Below, piece after piece: positions 12,591 through 25,107 of a DNA stretch of 64,000 bases. Made by a program: the position numbers and the translations under genes. Within the stretch, counting starts at the first letter, position 1; the number at the start of each line of letters is the position of its first letter. The notes below the pieces were generated by a model. The model was not told where the DNA came from. It ran no database searches and saw only the letters and a list, made by a program, of their open reading frames with translations. The DNA comes from Halichondria panicea (lineage: Eukaryota > Porifera > Demospongiae > Suberitida > Halichondriidae): the NCBI RefSeq assembly GCF_963675165.1, contig NC_087377.1, positions 5,332,042-5,396,041 of the forward strand, read 5' to 3'.

Positions 12591-13006
12591 CAGTAGACTC
12601 TCGCTATTCCGGCTCTCTGAAATGCGGCCACCTCGATATACCGGCCATTTGGTTTGGCACGGAATGCTAGCTATATGTTTTCTACACAAAACTCGACCTG
12701 AAGTACGGCCACTCGCTATTCCGTTTGGCTGTCCCAAATAACGTTTTCAATGTAATTTTATATGTGTATTACGGCCGGATATGATGTTTTGGGTGTGGTT
12801 TAGTAAATAAAATTGGATTACACTTAAATAGAGAGCAGAATGATTCATTATCTTTCATTATCTTCGAGACAAGAACCGCAAATCAGTGATTAGATTCGAG
12901 GTAAGGTCTTTTTTAAGCCGCGGCTAATTATCTGAAGTACGGCCACCTCGCTATTCCGGCCAAGCTGCATGGTCCCAAGGGTGGCCGGATTAACGAGAGT
13001 CTACTG
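12591..13006. mobile_element. Pogo/Tc1-like MITE flanked by TA
   Basis: CAGTAGACTCTCGCTATTCC at the left and its near complement (GGATTAACGAGAGTCTACTG) at the right, each flanked by TA, about 416 bases and non-coding. TA target sites and a CAGT..CTCG..CCGG terminus are typical of pogo/Tc1-mariner-derived MITEs. Confidence 0.7.
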
Positions 13007-14456
13007 TACTTCTAAATGGGATGTTTGAATATGACATGTAAATAGGGATAAAAGAGGAGAAAAAGAGATGCAACGCACAGGGCCAGAAGTGGTAGTTTAC
13101 AGCTTGTAAACTATGTTTGTACTTGCGAATGTACATCATAGTTTACATGCAATGTTGTTGAATTTTAGTTCATCTACAATAGTTTCCTTCATAGTTTACA
13201 AAGAAAGTTGATAGTGTACAACGTTGTATATACTACTGTAAATGAACTATCTTGGCCCTGTGACGAATGCTCCGAATGTAAAAGAAGATTGTGGTTTGTG
13301 TCAAACATGCAAAGATGCTGTCGTGCTGTTGGGGGCAGTATATACGCAAGAAACAATGCTGTCAACATTATAATTAGTATATAGAAACTGTGTTTAAACA
13401 GTTAATGTGCAACTTAATCATTGATATATACTCACCAGCACAATGCAGGCATCTTGTAACCAAGACAATTTTCTCAGAGTATATTCGTTGGCATTTACAT
13501 GCAGGTACATTCATACATTAAAGCGTGTATATAGTGAAACAAAGAATTTACTGCTTTGTGGCTGAGATGAGATGCATGGACTCAGGAGTGTTTTTTTCCA
13601 GTAATTTCTCCTTAGCCTATATACAAGGAAATATATTGTACCAATAATTATGTTTGAAAAGTGACGAAATATATACCTGTCTTAGTGCCTTTATCCGTGA
13701 TCATCTCTCGAACAGTATATACGTATATAATTATGTTACTACATTTTGTTGTCTCCACTTTCTTTCCCGTTAGTATAGAGCTGCAAACTTTATTGCCCGG
13801 CTTTGTTTTTTGCTGGGTTCAATGGAAACACTAAAATTAATGATGGAAAGTATCAACTCATATACATGAATGTGTGCTGGACAGCCCACTTTGTGTACGT
13901 GCGTACCTTGGAGATGAGATATGTTGAAGTTTGTCCCTCAAAGTACTGCTCGGATCAAACTGCTGCTTTTAAATGCTCAAAACAATAAATCAGTGCATGG
14001 GATGCCATCGAATGAAGGATTCCAAAACACCGTTAACGATACATGTTCTTAATAATTTTAACTTACTGTCATTACTTACTTTGGTAACAATGCATGGGAG
14101 TCTGTTGATTGTCCATGCACCTGCACCTGCACCTTGCTCACGTACTGAAGTCCTGTACCAATATACTCATATAGTAGCTGTGCAGCTCTATAGGAGGCAT
14201 TCAACATCATCCACTGCTCCTCCATAATTATATATGTTGACCTATTGTTGTGCCCAGTGCCCCAGTTTGCCTTCCCTGCAACTGCTGAAGAATTCGAGGG
14301 GTGTGTTGTGGTTAAATTTAACTTCCGTTCTTGACATGAGTGAACAAAGCAAATCTGCATAACCTCCTCGAAAGATCTGCCACCGCTACACTGCTATACT
14401 GTACTCAGTATACTGTAGTCTCGCAAGCCTCTTTCTGGGTCTGGGTCCACAAGACT
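13007..14456. other. Non-coding stretch
   Basis: No supported gene. It contains the right arm of the large inverted repeat (to about 14000), then AT-rich sequence. Open frames here are short, differ between strands and have no recognisable domain. Confidence 0.4.
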
Positions 14457-14511
14457 ATGGCTACTGGTGGTGGACACGGTGTCGACAGTGGAGAGGCATC
14501 GCCACTAGATG
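14457..14511 (+). CDS. Possible orphan first exon (MATGGGHGV...)
   Basis: An ATG opens 18 codons rich in Gly/Asp/Ser, followed by a good donor (GATG then GTGAGT) in phase 1. A phase 1 acceptor exists at 19226, just before the Death exon of gene C, and would keep the frame of that gene. The match is only phase compatibility across a 4.7-kb gap with an inserted element, so this is a weak candidate for an upstream exon of gene C. Confidence 0.22.
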
Positions 14512-16368
14512 GTGAGTGGGGCAAGCTAATACTGCAGTGCAATACCTAATTTAAATGCATGGCAAGAGGTTGGTTATTTTGGAGGTTGAAAAATTGTATT
14601 GAATGTCGCATATAGAGAGTAGCATGTAGCTCTGGTCAGTGCTTAAAAACGTGCATTTTCTATCGGGCCGGCTATAGAGTGTGGCTAAATTTGCCCCCAT
14701 TTAGGACACGACATTAAAAATAATTGTCAACGCAACTGTCGCTATTTTTAGAGGTCAACAATTATTTATTTGGAGGTGAAGGCTTGATTAGAGGTCTTCG
14801 GGTAAACATACTGTCGGAGGAGGTCCGGCAGGCGCTGTGCACAGCTAAAGCAATTAGCCTCTAATTGCACATGTACTAGCAATAACAACACAACGTGGGC
14901 GGGTAATTAGGCAAAGGCTAATTACTAGAGCTGCACCGCGCCTGTCGTACCTCCTCTGGGTTGAGAGGAATGCCATGGTCAATTAAAACATGACGTGGCC
15001 TTATGTTTTACGGCATGTAAAACTGACTCGCTCTCCTGGGTTTACACACCACCAATACCACCAATAGTTTGATCCTTTTTATAATTGCAACAAAATCGGT
15101 AGAGCCTCGGACGAACTAGCTTGAGAGAATTAAGAGATATGGGTCATTCCATATAAATTCAACGAAATTTAAAGCGTGACGTCTTCAGAATTGCACGAAA
15201 CTTGGTGTATGTACATTATGAGGAATGGTATGATAACATCTTAGAAAAAATGTTGAGTTTTGTAAAAAAATATGGCTTCTGAGATTGAGTTGATTAAAAA
15301 ATGAAGAAATTCTCAACTTTTAGGAAGTGGCTGCTGTTAGTTACACTGTAACTGTGAGTGTCTAACCATTAACATTGAAGACTAAAATTGTGTATCATCT
15401 AGTTGCCTAAGAAATTCCGCATCTTTTGAACTCTTTTGAAGCTATGTTTTAGTTCATATCACGAGATATGTTGTAGGATGTAGTGTTACTTGGGCAATAA
15501 CTTTATTTGTTGTTTGAGAGAATACCTTAAAAATTTTTTTTGAGAAGTCTGAGTTCAAAGAACACTAATTAGATGCAATAACCAAACTGTATCGAGTGAA
15601 GCCATACAACATGCCAAATGATGCGGAATTTCTTAGGCAACAAGATGATAGAAGATTAAGATGATAAGATATGATATTAAGATCTTAGAAAGGGTGCTGG
15701 CCCACCTACGCCCACACGCTGTTGCTAGGGAAAACTAACTATGAAACTATACTGCCAGTAGAGACATGGGTCCTTCACTATACTTAAAAGCACTATCCTA
15801 CTAGTGCCTACCTCAAGAATCAAGAAGAAATATCACCCAGAAGAGGTACAGCAAGCCATTTTTAGTGAATAGCTAAAAATGGTTCCGCCTAGAAAACCAG
15901 TAGCAGAGGAGTAGGAAGATGTTTTTGTAAGGGGGTGCTGAGGTGGCCAGAGGCCACTGACAAATCTGGGGGTCCGGGGGCAAAATTTTGGCATTCTACA
16001 TTCCCGCAGATAAATTCTGAGCAAATTTGGTACAGTATCAAAATTTGCCAAAATAATTAATTCTACGTGAGTTTACCTGGATAAATTTTTCTGCTATATA
16101 CTTTAAATCTATAGAATCTGTTAAGTGTGTATGAATATACAATAAAAAAAGATTGCATTGTGTCATTGTACTTCGGAGGAATGTTTTCAATCTTCGCAGT
16201 GAAGAAAAAGAAAGGTTGGGCAGTTAGACAGCATGTCTATTTTAGGATCCAATTACACTTGACACTTGATAGTCTAGCTACCCTCTTTTTAGTAGCTGTT
16301 CATGAAAATTTACCATTGATGTCAAAAATGAGAGGAGACTTGCTTATTTACTTGCCATTGCAGATCGA

Positions 16369-16427
16369 TAGTCTCATAAATCAGCCGCACCTTTGGACAC
16401 CAAAGGTGCGGCTGATTCATGAGACTA
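16369..16427. mobile_element. Hairpin MITE with 8-9 bp target duplication
   Basis: Near-perfect palindrome starting TAGTCTCATAAATCAGCCGC and ending in its complement. It is flanked by GCAGATCGA on the left and GCAGATCGT on the right, an 8-9 base target duplication. The same terminal sequence forms the hairpin at 54313-54379. The duplication length suggests a Mutator-like origin. Confidence 0.65.
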
Positions 16428-17470
16428 GCAGATCGTGTATTAATTTTAAAAGATGTGCAAAATGTGCTTCCTCTTTATAAGAGATATCTACGATGTGGTT
16501 CATCTAGCTGACCTTTGTACTGTGTACGTAACGATGCTAGTATAGCTAGCTCAGTAACTATATTTTAATAAAATAGCTACTAGCTCTAGCTAGCTAGCTG
16601 CTATATCAAGCTAGCTAGCTTGAGATAAGGGGGTGCTCCAGCACCCTGAGCACCCGTGCTTCCTACGCCACTGAGTAGTGCTAGGGACTTGGTTTTTTAT
16701 GCTGTTTGAAATGCTTTTCAATAATTATTACTAAACGTTTTTTCCTGTGTTGTTCAATTTATAGACTTTTTTTGCTGTGACACACCCAGTTTAGACCATA
16801 TATGGATCAACATTTTGTTAACATGACATCATGGTTAACTATGCTAAATATAGGCCCTATCCTGCACGTGGAACTCTAGATCAAACGTTTTAGCGCTTAC
16901 TCTTTACGGTATTGGCTAAATAGCTCGCTTAAATGAAAGCCACGCCCCCAAATGATATTGTGCGTTCGTACGTGAGGATAGGCGCTAGTACGGTAGTACA
17001 ATGTACATGCGAGCGCAGCCACAACTAATGAGATAATGCACACGCAGTGATTGTAAACATTGCGCGTGTGCAATTATTGCAGCCATATACTATCTGCATT
17101 CTTGTGGTAAATTTGTTACTATGGTAAACTAAAGCTTCCTTCTCAGTTATGATTGACTCACATGAAGGCTTCTTCATCAGTATAGTAAGCTTTCTGAGTT
17201 AGCCTTGAACTACAGCGCTATAGCTATTGCTAAGCCAGAAAAGAGCTACAAGCTGCATATACATGCACGTATTCACTGCTAACCTCATTGGAAATCCACC
17301 CCTTTTTTCATTATTCATTGACAGGAAACACGCAATAACCTATTTCCTCTGGCTTCTATCCTTGAAGATCATCAAGCCATCACAATTATAGACTTTTCTA
17401 TAAAAAAAACTGTGTGATTCAGTGTCAGCATAACATTATAATTATTATACTAATTACTTCTCAAGTTCTA

Positions 17471-17657
17471 TACCGTATAGTGGATAATTTTCGTGGGGTA
17501 AAAATTGGAAAATGGTGATTTTCGTGAGTATAAATCTCGTTTCCTGCACTGCATTCATACCTTACAATAAGCCACACCTACATTAAAATACCGTGGAGGT
17601 CGGTGACCACGAAAATAACGAATTTTTACACCACAAAAATTACCCGCTGTAAATGGT
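17471..17657. mobile_element. TIR element of the TACCGTATAG family
   Basis: Left end TACCGTATAGTGGATAATTT with TTCGTGGGG inside, right end ACAAAAATTACCCGC. Related copies lie at 36898-37057 and 41788-41987, and split ends at about 35233-35458. About 190 bases, non-coding. Confidence 0.6.
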
Positions 17658-18464
17658 AAAATTAATCACTCTAATAACTTTTTGAGCGAAAGCAAAACAT
17701 AACAAGTGGAATTTATCACAGCGCAGCTTGCAACACTCGTTATAGAGGTTATGCACGGGGCGTGGTTTCAAGCAAAAATGTTAGCAACCGTTCCGTCGTG
17801 AGTGGCAACAACATTTTTTTACACAGAAGTGATTATGTATACTCGGGGCTTGTATCCGTAGTAATCACTTTGTTGAAGAGCATCCAGCAACATAATATTC
17901 TTATGCTCTCCAACAAAGTGATCAAGTTTACAGATCCAAGCCTGATATATACTGTTTTACTGCTGAGTCCACTCTCTGAGGGTCGTCGAAGCTATTATAT
18001 ATGTACACCTTTTCATTGGACCAGGAGTATTATATCAAGAGGAGTATCCAACTCTCACGCACATTCCAGGACTGATCATGAATCCGTCACTAACACTTGT
18101 AGTTGTATAAACTGTTAGATGTTGGCTGGAGGTACAAACCACAGCAGACCATGTGTGTGTATGCTGATATCATTTTTAAGTAATTAACCACTACACCTAC
18201 GCACCCACTTAAGATGTGGTCTGATAGTGACGTGGTATGACATACTCCTACCGTAACCTGGTTTACACTACAACTGCTACTGTAACAGTTGGATACTCTC
18301 TAGTGTACTCCTGATTGGACCCATGATGCATGCTAACAGAAAGTGTTATTTTATTAACATGCAGCACCTCTAGTATAAACAACTCTAGTCTAAAATAACA
18401 GATCTGTAGCTGCACAGCAACTCAACACGTTGATCAATTGTGCCAGTTTACTATCACTTGTGTG

Positions 18465-19058
18465 TACCGTAGTTAACTGTCGAACCGCCCATCCCCTACT
18501 TTTGCGCCTAATTGCAATCGTAGAAGCGCCCACTATTGCGCATGCATATAATTGGGTCAAAGGTCAACATAATGCAAGATTTTCACTGCATGTGTGGAGC
18601 TATTAAATAGCTTGTAGCTCATAAACGTGCATAAAACAAGACTTTAAAAGTTACTAGGACTATATAGCTATAGATCTAGTTAGATCTATCCTAGAACAGA
18701 CATCAAGTGTTCATGTTTCTTCTGGACACCAGAACACATGGTCTACTTTCAGCTAAGGCCCCTTTCTCTCTTGTGGCAGAGTGTCGTCTGCATGTGATCT
18801 GTAACTGTACAGAAGATGAGCTGTGGTAGTTTTCACAGAAAGTACCAGCATAACTCTCTTGGATGGGTGCTTGCACGGTTTAGTAGTCACATAATCAAAT
18901 ATCCGCCCACCCCTTGTTTAGCCTAAATGAGAGCTGTGCAGTATTGGATCTTTATACCAGTTATACTTTATACAGTTATTTGCTTGCCCAATCCTGCACC
19001 ATTATGGCCTAAATGAAGCCATCAAAACAGGTGGGCGGTTCGATGGTTAACTACGGTA
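18465..19058. mobile_element. 594-bp TIR element before gene C
   Basis: TACCGTAGTTAACTGTCGAA at the left is mirrored by GGTTAACTACGGTA at the right, followed inwards by the shared GGGCGGTTCGA core. No open frame of note. It ends about 170 bases before the Death exon of gene C, so it may carry or interrupt that gene's promoter or first intron. Confidence 0.65.
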
Positions 19059-19228
19059 TAATTATATAGATCTAGCTTTTTAATTTATTCACAGGACTGA
19101 GGTGTATAACAAATAAAACCCATTCCAGTGTATGCATGAGGGCATGACTTTCGAAGTGGAATCATTACAAGATATTATTGCACAGCATACACACACATAT
19201 ATACACATGCACCCACACGCACACAGAG

Positions 19229-20428
19229 ATGTGTGATGAACTGTTACCATTATATGATAAACTCTATGATGCTCGTACTAAGTGGTTTGATATTGGATTG
19301 AACCTGAACATCAATAATGACGACTTGAGTGCGATAAACGTATTAAACAGCAAACCCCCTGAAATATGTCTCCGTGAAATGCTGACTGAACGTCTGCACT
19401 CTGGTGGTCCCCTCTCATGGAGGGATGTGTGTGACTGTCTCCGATCTTCAACCGTGAAACGTAATGATGTGGCGGAGAAGATTGAGGAGTGGAGAATAGG
19501 TACCCAAATAATTATAACATAATTATTATTGATTAATTCAGCAAATGATCACTTTTTTTGCTCTTCAATAGGAATGATGAGCAAAAAGCAGTCTAAATTT
19601 CCGTCTCCTTTATCAGAAACTGGCCTAATAGGTAAATATTGATTTTCGTAACCTGAACAATCAGTCAATGCATTACATGCAGGCTCAGATTGCTCAAGCC
19701 TGGATGACCAAGTTAAACACCTGGAGGAGATCTTTAATTTGCTAACTAACGAAGGGTATCGACGAATTAAGAAATCTGGCATTAGTGTAGAAGATTTCTA
19801 TGCTATTATAACGAGCATGAGTGTATCGTTAAAACACATTGCAGGAAATTATGTTGAAGAATGCTTTGAGAAAGCAAACACGCTCGCAAAGATGTGGGGC
19901 AAGTTAAATCAATTCTGGGATTTCTTAAACTATGAGCTCTTCCAACATGTGGTTCGAGTTATGTTCACTGAAGCAGGCGATCCTTTGCTGAGGAAGCTAG
20001 CCGAGTACGAAAGTGAAAGGGAAACATTTCTAAATGAAACGAAACTTTGCGATTTTGTTGACCATTGGCCGTTTTTAATCGCAAAGCCAAAGAAACGATC
20101 AATAGTTAAGTTGAAACGAATAGTCGTTAAAGTATGCAAAGAATGGAAAGACTGTACTTTGTATGATGTGAAGACAACTAACAAACTTTTTTCAAAAGGA
20201 TTTTCCTTACCTCAAGAATTTATGCTTGTGGCAGGTGGTATCAAGAGCAGTGTCTCCATCATCTTATACGTCCCTCCTTCTCTGGCCTACTCAATAGAGG
20301 AACAGGTGAAGCAAGGAAAAGAATTTAATTTCTTAGCAGACAACGGCTTTCTATCTATCACCATCGATGGTATCCAGGTCTACCCCCTGAGGCAGGCCTC
20401 TCTACAAGGTACTAGTTCTATACCCTAA
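19229..20428 (+). CDS. Gene C: Death domain plus unrecognised 240-residue module
   Basis: Exons 19229-19499, 19572-19631 and 19683-20408 (or running on to a stop at 20428) join in phase 1. The first encodes a Death domain of the W..(I/L)GL.L type: KWFDIGLNLNINNDDLSAI, then LSWRDVCDCLRSSTVKRNDV. It resembles the C-terminal Death domains of B1-B3. The third exon encodes about 240 residues without a family I can name. Its centre, FLNYELFQHVV followed by LLRKLAEYESERETFLNET, matches gene D (FLNYKIVDKIV, then a similar acidic helix). No signal peptide or membrane segment. The start is uncertain: an acceptor at 19226 would also allow entry from an upstream exon. The GTACTAG at 20409 may be a true donor to unseen exons, so the 3' end is provisional. 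Probably an adaptor-type cytosolic protein; that is inference. Confidence 0.62.
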
Positions 20429-23400
20429 AATCTTATCACAAGCTTTAGCTAACTTAATTATCTCTCGGTGCACTCACCTTGAACTGCATTCAAGCGCGCT
20501 CTACACTTATAGCATAATTATGTGCTGGATTTAATCGCATTTGTAAAGCAGAATATCATTAATTTATCATTGCGGCTTTACTTTCACTATACACCTATAC
20601 CATATAGCTGGTTATTTTCGATGCACCCTTTAATAGCTTTTGTAAGGGTAAACTGTTTTAGCATTAGTCACTAAATGTTTACAAGAGTGCATGAATAGGA
20701 CCAACACCCACGCACTTCAATAGCAAAATTAATGCACATAATTTATGTTTTCTCACGGGAGCATTAGTAAAACCAGTAGGTTAGTACAACCAGTAGGTTG
20801 TACATAGGATTGACAGTGCAGTTGTGTGTGTTTTCAATTATTGCATAAATTTTGACTCGTGTTTAGACTGCTCTATTTCTGCAAGGAAAGGCCACAGTAA
20901 GAAATGGACTGGATAGATAGCTTAGCTACTTTAGTAAACCTTTGTAAAATTATACCGTAAACTAGTTTGTTTACTAGTTTCTTTACGTATTAATTTTAAC
21001 AAATATTTGTCTCCTGTGAAGCTGCATGTGGCTTATGCATGCTCTCTATTGCGTTGTCGAGAAGACTTGCTGGCTAGCTGTGGCCCTCTATGGTGTTGTC
21101 GAGAAGGCTTGCACACTAGTCTGAAGCCAGCAGAATGGAATTGGAAGCTCTCATTTGTACAGAAACCAAGTTCAAAACATCACGACCATCCAACCATCAT
21201 AGAGGTATATGAGAGCCTCTTCTGGTTTCAGACTAGTGTGCAAGCCTTCTCGACAACACCATATAGAGTGCCACAGCTATAGCTAGCTAGGCTATAAAGC
21301 TTCATGTACATAGTAGATAGCACGTGGGCGTGTATGGACCACGCCTATGATTAATTACACATGCAATAAGATACCAGGCCGTATTTTAATCGGTCTGGAT
21401 TCGAGGCTATGATCTGACGTTAGTAACTTTCTTGGAAAGCATTTCCTCCTTGTACAGACATGTTCAGAAGATTCTAGATACAGCCTCTAGTCAACTACAA
21501 CCCAGACCATGGGCGTTTTTCTCAGAATTGCGTTCGCTTCCAAGAGGCAGATGACCTCTCAGGCTCCACTTTTCTTACCTACGCAATTCCGCCATCTTTA
21601 AATGACTGCCACAGCAACGCACATGGCAACTTATGAGATGGGTGTGGCTTTGACATCGATTAACACAAAGCCTTCTTTCTTCAGCTCAGCTCTCCATTCT
21701 CTCACTTCAGGTATGCTACTGCCTAGACGTATGCTATAGCCATAGGCTTTTGCACTTGGAATTAAGTACATCTACAGTATAGTGAACTGCCATTTTATCA
21801 CATAGATAAATGATAATGTTTATTCCAGTTCTGTCTTCTCTTCTTGAACTTCTCTTGCTTCTTGATGTACCTCTTAGGTATTTCACTTTTATTATTGAGG
21901 AGTCCAACGACCACTTATATAAATTATTATCTTCAACAAGCTAGATTACAGGACGATGACAAATTAATCAATGTCACATTTATCTTATCATTAATGTACC
22001 TACTGTAATGAAAAAAGAATTAAAACTAAAAAACATTTGCAATGTGAACATTGCTAGGATTGCCAGGAAAAGAAAAGCGCAAAAAAGCGAAGAAACAAGA
22101 AATTCGGCGAGTGCATAACTCCAATCCGTTACAACGTCATGAACTGATGACTAGACACAAAAATAGCGCTGACTCAGCACATTTAGAGCTTTAATTGATA
22201 TTTTTGCAATTAATCTCAACTTCCTTCCAACCTCCTCTGGATTGAAGAGTTAGAGGGATAGGAAACGGAGTGGTGCACGTGATGATTTTACATTGAATCT
22301 GCAGTGGAGCCTCGAAAATTATCCGCGTTACGAGGCTATTAAGCACATTTTTGCCGGGTAACTCCCAAAGCTGTGTTTCCTCGAGACATCATCTCTTTTA
22401 ACATGCCTAGTCCATGAGCCACGTGTAGTACTTGCTAATGACTGACCACACCCAGTAAAAAAATAAAGTTATATGTTCCCAAGGCTGTTTTAGAGCTATT
22501 AGAACATATAACGTGTAAGCGTGCTGGTTATGACTACTACCTTGAAATACTAGAGCACTGAAGTAGTGCAAACCCTCGGCCGGCTGGTGACATGATTAAG
22601 AAACCATATATAAATGCAGTGCATGTAGTCTACATGTAGTGATGTATGACTGAGCTGTACGTCTATAGCATGCACAGCAACTCAGGAGCAATAAAACAGA
22701 TGCTGAGTTTTAGTGGTATATATATGCATGCACTGTGGATCACAGCAAAGAAACGATCATAGCCTTTTAAACTAGTAGGAAATGATGCTAACAATACTCA
22801 GTGATACTAGAAAGTGAGTAGCATAGTCATACTCGAAGTAATAAGCCAGAAACTAAGATTAGTCACAAAGTTCCAGTTGTTGCTGCACCTTCCTTGTTTC
22901 TTTGACTCTTGTCTTAATATAGCAGGTGTAGCAACGATAGTTTTAAACTACTAAGACAGACTAACAGGACACGTAAAAGAATACAGATATTATAAGCGCT
23001 CAAGAATGCCAAAATAAGATAAAAATGCTGACTCAGCGGGTTGGGTAGGTTGGAGTTCCTTCAATGGCTTCTGTGCATTTACTGTAGGAATTGGAGGTTA
23101 CAAAGAAAATTAGAAGATTAATTAACAATCGTGACCAACCTCCTCTGCACACACACACACAGTGACACAAACACACTACCGTATATCTCGCTTGCGCATG
23201 CGCATCGAGGCATAAATATGTAAAATATTGCTAAACCCACTGCCAATCCTTAATTATGTAAAACCTACTGGTTTACTATTAAATGTAGGCTGAAGCCTAG
23301 CCTCTCGATCTACTTGGAAGCCGGCTAGCTGAAGCCGGCCGTGCCCAAGACTATACAAAACATAAAAAGAGGTACTGTGAAAGTCAAGTGGGGCCTCCTC

Positions 23401-23649
23401 TCTGATCCTGGAGCCACAGCAGATCTATATTGTCCATGAAAAATTACCCCACCGGCACGGCCCTATTTCTCTAGCGCTTTGAGGCCCCTCCAACGATATA
23501 TGGGGCCTCCAGTTCCCCCACGTACTTATAACTTTCAGTGTAGATATATAGTGGTATCTATATGCATGTAGCCTCAGCCTCATGCTCTAGATGTCCCTTG
23601 CTGACTATAGATCTTGCACAGTACTTAGTTACTCATAATTATGTCCAAG
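20429..23649. other. Gene-poor region between C and A3
   Basis: No supported gene. An inverted repeat spans 21073-21283 (arms around GCTTGCACACTAGTCTGAA). A solo TAGCC-family end lies at 21372-21409. The rest is AT-rich sequence with short unsupported open frames. It ends where the truncated A3 copy begins. Confidence 0.45.
21073..21283. repeat. Inverted repeat (foldback)
   Basis: The left arm, including GGTGTTGTCGAGAAGGCTTG and CACACTAGTCTGAA, is repeated in reverse complement at 21220-21283, leaving a loop of about 80 bases. Open frames across it are the palindrome read in both directions, not genes. Confidence 0.65.
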
Positions 23650-24526
23650 TGCTTTGAAGGAAGCTGGAACTTTTACAAAGAGTGCAGTTGCTTTGCTTGA
23701 AGCAACATACAAGGACATTTCAAATCCTTCCTTTTGTGCAGGTAATTAAGATTATTGATCAATGCATAATTAAAGTGCTATGTTACTGCAAGTCTTCATA
23801 GCTTTGTAACTTCAATAACACCTTTTCAATATAATTATTATGGGGTGGGGCACTTTTAATGTTACAGATGATCTCAATGTCAAGGAGCTGCCCCCTGATT
23901 CTGCAAGCAAATCTCCGACAGCTTCACAGCCTCATGCAGCTGCCTGCAAGGTACACCTGCATGACCATAAACATTGTTTGTGTTCCTATATTATATGAAT
24001 CGAGAGCCCCTATCAGCCATGGCACGGATCGGACATTCTGGTGGCATTATATAATAATTATATACTCACTATAGGAACCACCCCCTCTAGCAGAACTCAT
24101 AATTAGGCCACACCAAATTAATCTTATGTTTCACGAATTTTCCGGGTTATACTTTTGCAGAATACCCAAAAAATAAACGAATTAGTGGTCCAGGTCAGAG
24201 GTCAGAATAGCCATGTGATCTAGCAAAACCAAGTGCGTATGAAGAGAAGAGGGCATGCAACTAATCAAATTACAAATGGGAGGGCGTGTGCACTAAAAAT
24301 AGATTGCACGTGCACTTACTCCATAATAGTCACCAAGCCAGCTAGCTAGCTAGCACTGTACTGTTGGGTAGAGTTAGCCACAAAGGTCAACAAGCGGAAG
24401 AGAAGGACCAATATGCTAGACTAGAAGTAGCCATTGATCAGCTCTTCTAAATTAATTGTGCGGCTAGTATAACAGTGTTCACGCCTACTATCACGCCTAT
24501 TTACGTGTGGGCAGTTGGCTAAATAT

Positions 24527-25107
24527 TAGCCTCGATCCCAGCCCCTCTCACCAGAGGGCCTGGTAAACACTGTTTGCGCGTGGGTGGATTCAATAGTAAA
24601 TTTGTTAGTAAAACTCTTTGCAATTAACCTTTTGTACTATGGTCACCCACGTGGTTGATAAAACTGAGAGAAATCGCCATCACAACTCTAGGCTCATACG
24701 AGGAGCACTGATCTTACTGAGATGGCATCAAACAAGTGTCTGGAAGCAAGTAGATTTGCTAGAGCCGGTCGGTACTGACAGAAAAACGCCTACCACTCTA
24801 CCACAGTACAAAAGAAGACAAAATCTGACTTTTCAACACTGGAGAGAGCTTGAGCAAGAGCAGAACAGAAGTAGAAGCCATCACAACAAAACTAGTTACT
24901 AGTCTAGGTCGTAAATGTTGTAAGTAGCTGTGTTATTTTATTAAAACTGCTGTGATTTGTGCAATGACATCATTGTAAAATATACAATATACTGACTAAT
25001 TTACTAAGATATCTCGATCCCCAAGAATCTTGGGGCAACTGACGCATGCGCAGACAATGTATACCAGGCCGTCTTTCCCAATTGAGAGCGGCCTGGAATC
25101 GAGGCTA
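24527..25107. mobile_element. 581-bp Mutator-like MITE in A3 with 9-bp target duplication
   Basis: Starts TAGCCTCGATCCC and ends GGAATCGAGGCTA. It is flanked on both sides by GCTAAATAT, and the A1 intron at about 1374-1382 shows the unoccupied site with a single GCTAAATAT. The element is non-coding; the 94-codon frame inside it has no recognisable domain. Terminal sequence TAGCCTCG recurs at 32767, 37131, 40798, 43864, 44958 and elsewhere. Confidence 0.85.

Larger units (their letters stand above)
11930..14000. repeat. Large imperfect inverted repeat
   Basis: Segments around 11930-12570 and 13540-14000 are reverse complements with indels. For example GTAGGCTAAGGAAAAATTAC (12484 on) matches the complement of 13600-13625, and GGGCTGTCCAGCACACATTC (12088 on) matches the complement of 13869-13890. 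The spacer holds a pogo-like element (12591-13006). This is probably an old foldback or MITE-derived structure. No protein gene seen. Confidence 0.6.
14512..18464. other. Gene-poor repeat-rich stretch
   Basis: No supported gene. Recognisable pieces are a solo element end near 16628-16676 (GGGGGTGCTCCAGCACCC then CCTACGCCACTG), a 59-base hairpin element at 16369-16427, and a TIR element at 17471-17657. Other open frames (for example 16127-16480 and 17762-18118) show no domain and include repeat sequence. Confidence 0.45.

Noticed and set aside
16127-16480. 117-codon open frame
   Set aside because: Runs through the 59-base hairpin element and has no recognisable motif.
24618-24902. 94-codon open frame
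   Set aside because: Lies wholly inside the 581-base MITE and shows no transposase motifs.
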